Source: Geminocystis sp. NIES-3709 (lineage in GTDB: Bacteria; Cyanobacteriota; Cyanobacteriia; Cyanobacteriales; Cyanobacteriaceae). Taken from it: a DNA stretch of 64,000 bases. Positions within the stretch are counted from its first letter, which is position 1, and the number at the start of each line of letters is the position of its first letter. The position numbers were made by a program, and so were the translations under genes. Below, piece after piece: positions 63,775-64,000 of this stretch. The stretch lies in contig NZ_AP014821.1 in assembly GCF_001548115.1 (NCBI RefSeq), forward strand, positions 1,054,001-1,118,000, in the 5' to 3' direction. The notes beneath the pieces are model-generated. The model saw nothing but the letters and a program-made list of their open reading frames with translations. It was not told the origin of the DNA and ran no database searches.

Positions 63775-64000
63775 ATGAATTTATTTAAGGATGCACGGGA
63801 TTATCAAATTGTTTGCCTCTGTTTATTTCTTTCAGTAGGAATTTTTTACCGAGATTGGACTTTGCAAATACAAGGAATTTTTCTCACGATAACAATATGT
63901 TTAGTAACTCAAATTCTTTTAAGCTCTTGGGTTAAGTTAACCACCTTAGAACCTAATTTTATTACCATAAATCCATCAAAAAATCAAGGCTTTTTCACAG
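63775..64000 (+). CDS. RnfD-like membrane protein, 5' part cut by window edge
   Basis: The ATG at 63775 opens a frame MNLFKDARDYQIVCLCLFLS that continues to the window end (75 residues). The visible part has two membrane segments (about 9-22 and 30-51). The start KDARDYQI followed by RDWTLQIQGIFLTI matches cyanobacterial proteins annotated as RnfABCDGE-type complex subunit D. The flavin-binding region would lie beyond the edge, so the assignment is provisional. Confidence 0.65.
   Translation, partial: MNLFKDARDYQIVCLCLFLSVGIFYRDWTLQIQGIFLTITICLVTQILLSSWVKLTTLEPNFITINPSKNQGFFT

Noticed and set aside
1-64000. CRISPR arrays, tRNA or rRNA genes, and defence islands
   Set aside because: No direct repeat-spacer pattern, tRNA T-loop signature or recognisable defence genes were seen; the tandem heptamers are too short and contiguous to be CRISPR.

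Overview
This is a chromosomal segment of a low-GC, phycobilisome-bearing cyanobacterium. The evidence is ycf66, a PetL-like b6f peptide, the rod-core linker cpcG, a ferredoxin-type glutamate synthase, an 8-vinyl-reductase (BciB type), a TxlA/HCF164-like thioredoxin and a PaO/TIC55-type Rieske oxygenase. The hexamer CGATCG (core of the cyanobacterial HIP1 palindrome) recurs very often in otherwise AT-rich DNA. Gene content and style suggest a unicellular Geminocystis/Cyanobacterium-like lineage (inference).

Layout. 1-6.9 kb: a cut response regulator, an LCP wall-assembly protein, a HAD hydrolase pair, a PfkB kinase, ycf66 and petL, all on the minus strand. 7.5-17.1 kb: an S1-domain protein, an orphan periplasmic binding protein, the 1550-residue Fd-GOGAT, small membrane proteins and a CsgG-like lipoprotein. 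17.3-18.6 kb: IS701-family element, copy 1. 18.7-24.1 kb: tex, lgt, aroK, a Zn-ribbon membrane protein and a ProA-like protein without the catalytic Cys. 24.2-32.6 kb: mreC, a 2078-residue TamB homologue and small conserved genes. 33-39 kb: a hydrolase/Rieske oxygenase pair, a PRC-barrel protein, NAD kinase and phosphofructokinase. 39.4-42.4 kb: a decay zone where IS701 copy 2 and a MITE each split a gene. 42.5-54.3 kb: housekeeping genes (ubiX, HEAT protein, folK, bciB, ferredoxin, txlA, MFS, glycosyltransferase, recQ). 54.3-59.3 kb: an unusual four-gene accessory operon around an 1155-residue modular His-rich cupin protein. 59.5-64 kb: small conserved genes, a transglutaminase-like protein, cpcG and a cut RnfD-like gene.

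The most notable signals are mobile or repetitive. Removing a 102-bp MITE plus its TA duplication restores one 410-codon membrane-protein gene. Removing IS701 copy 2 plus one TTAA restores a 62-codon ORF. A 183-bp IS701-type miniature element with a TTAG duplication lies at 639-821. A hairpin repeat is present in two copies whose stem differs by compensatory base pairs. At least a dozen intergenic spacers carry 7-bp-periodic tandem repeats of different sequence, some running up to start or stop codons. The most interesting protein-level system is the cupin/ABM/DUF4114 operon. I found no tRNA, rRNA, CRISPR array or classical defence island.
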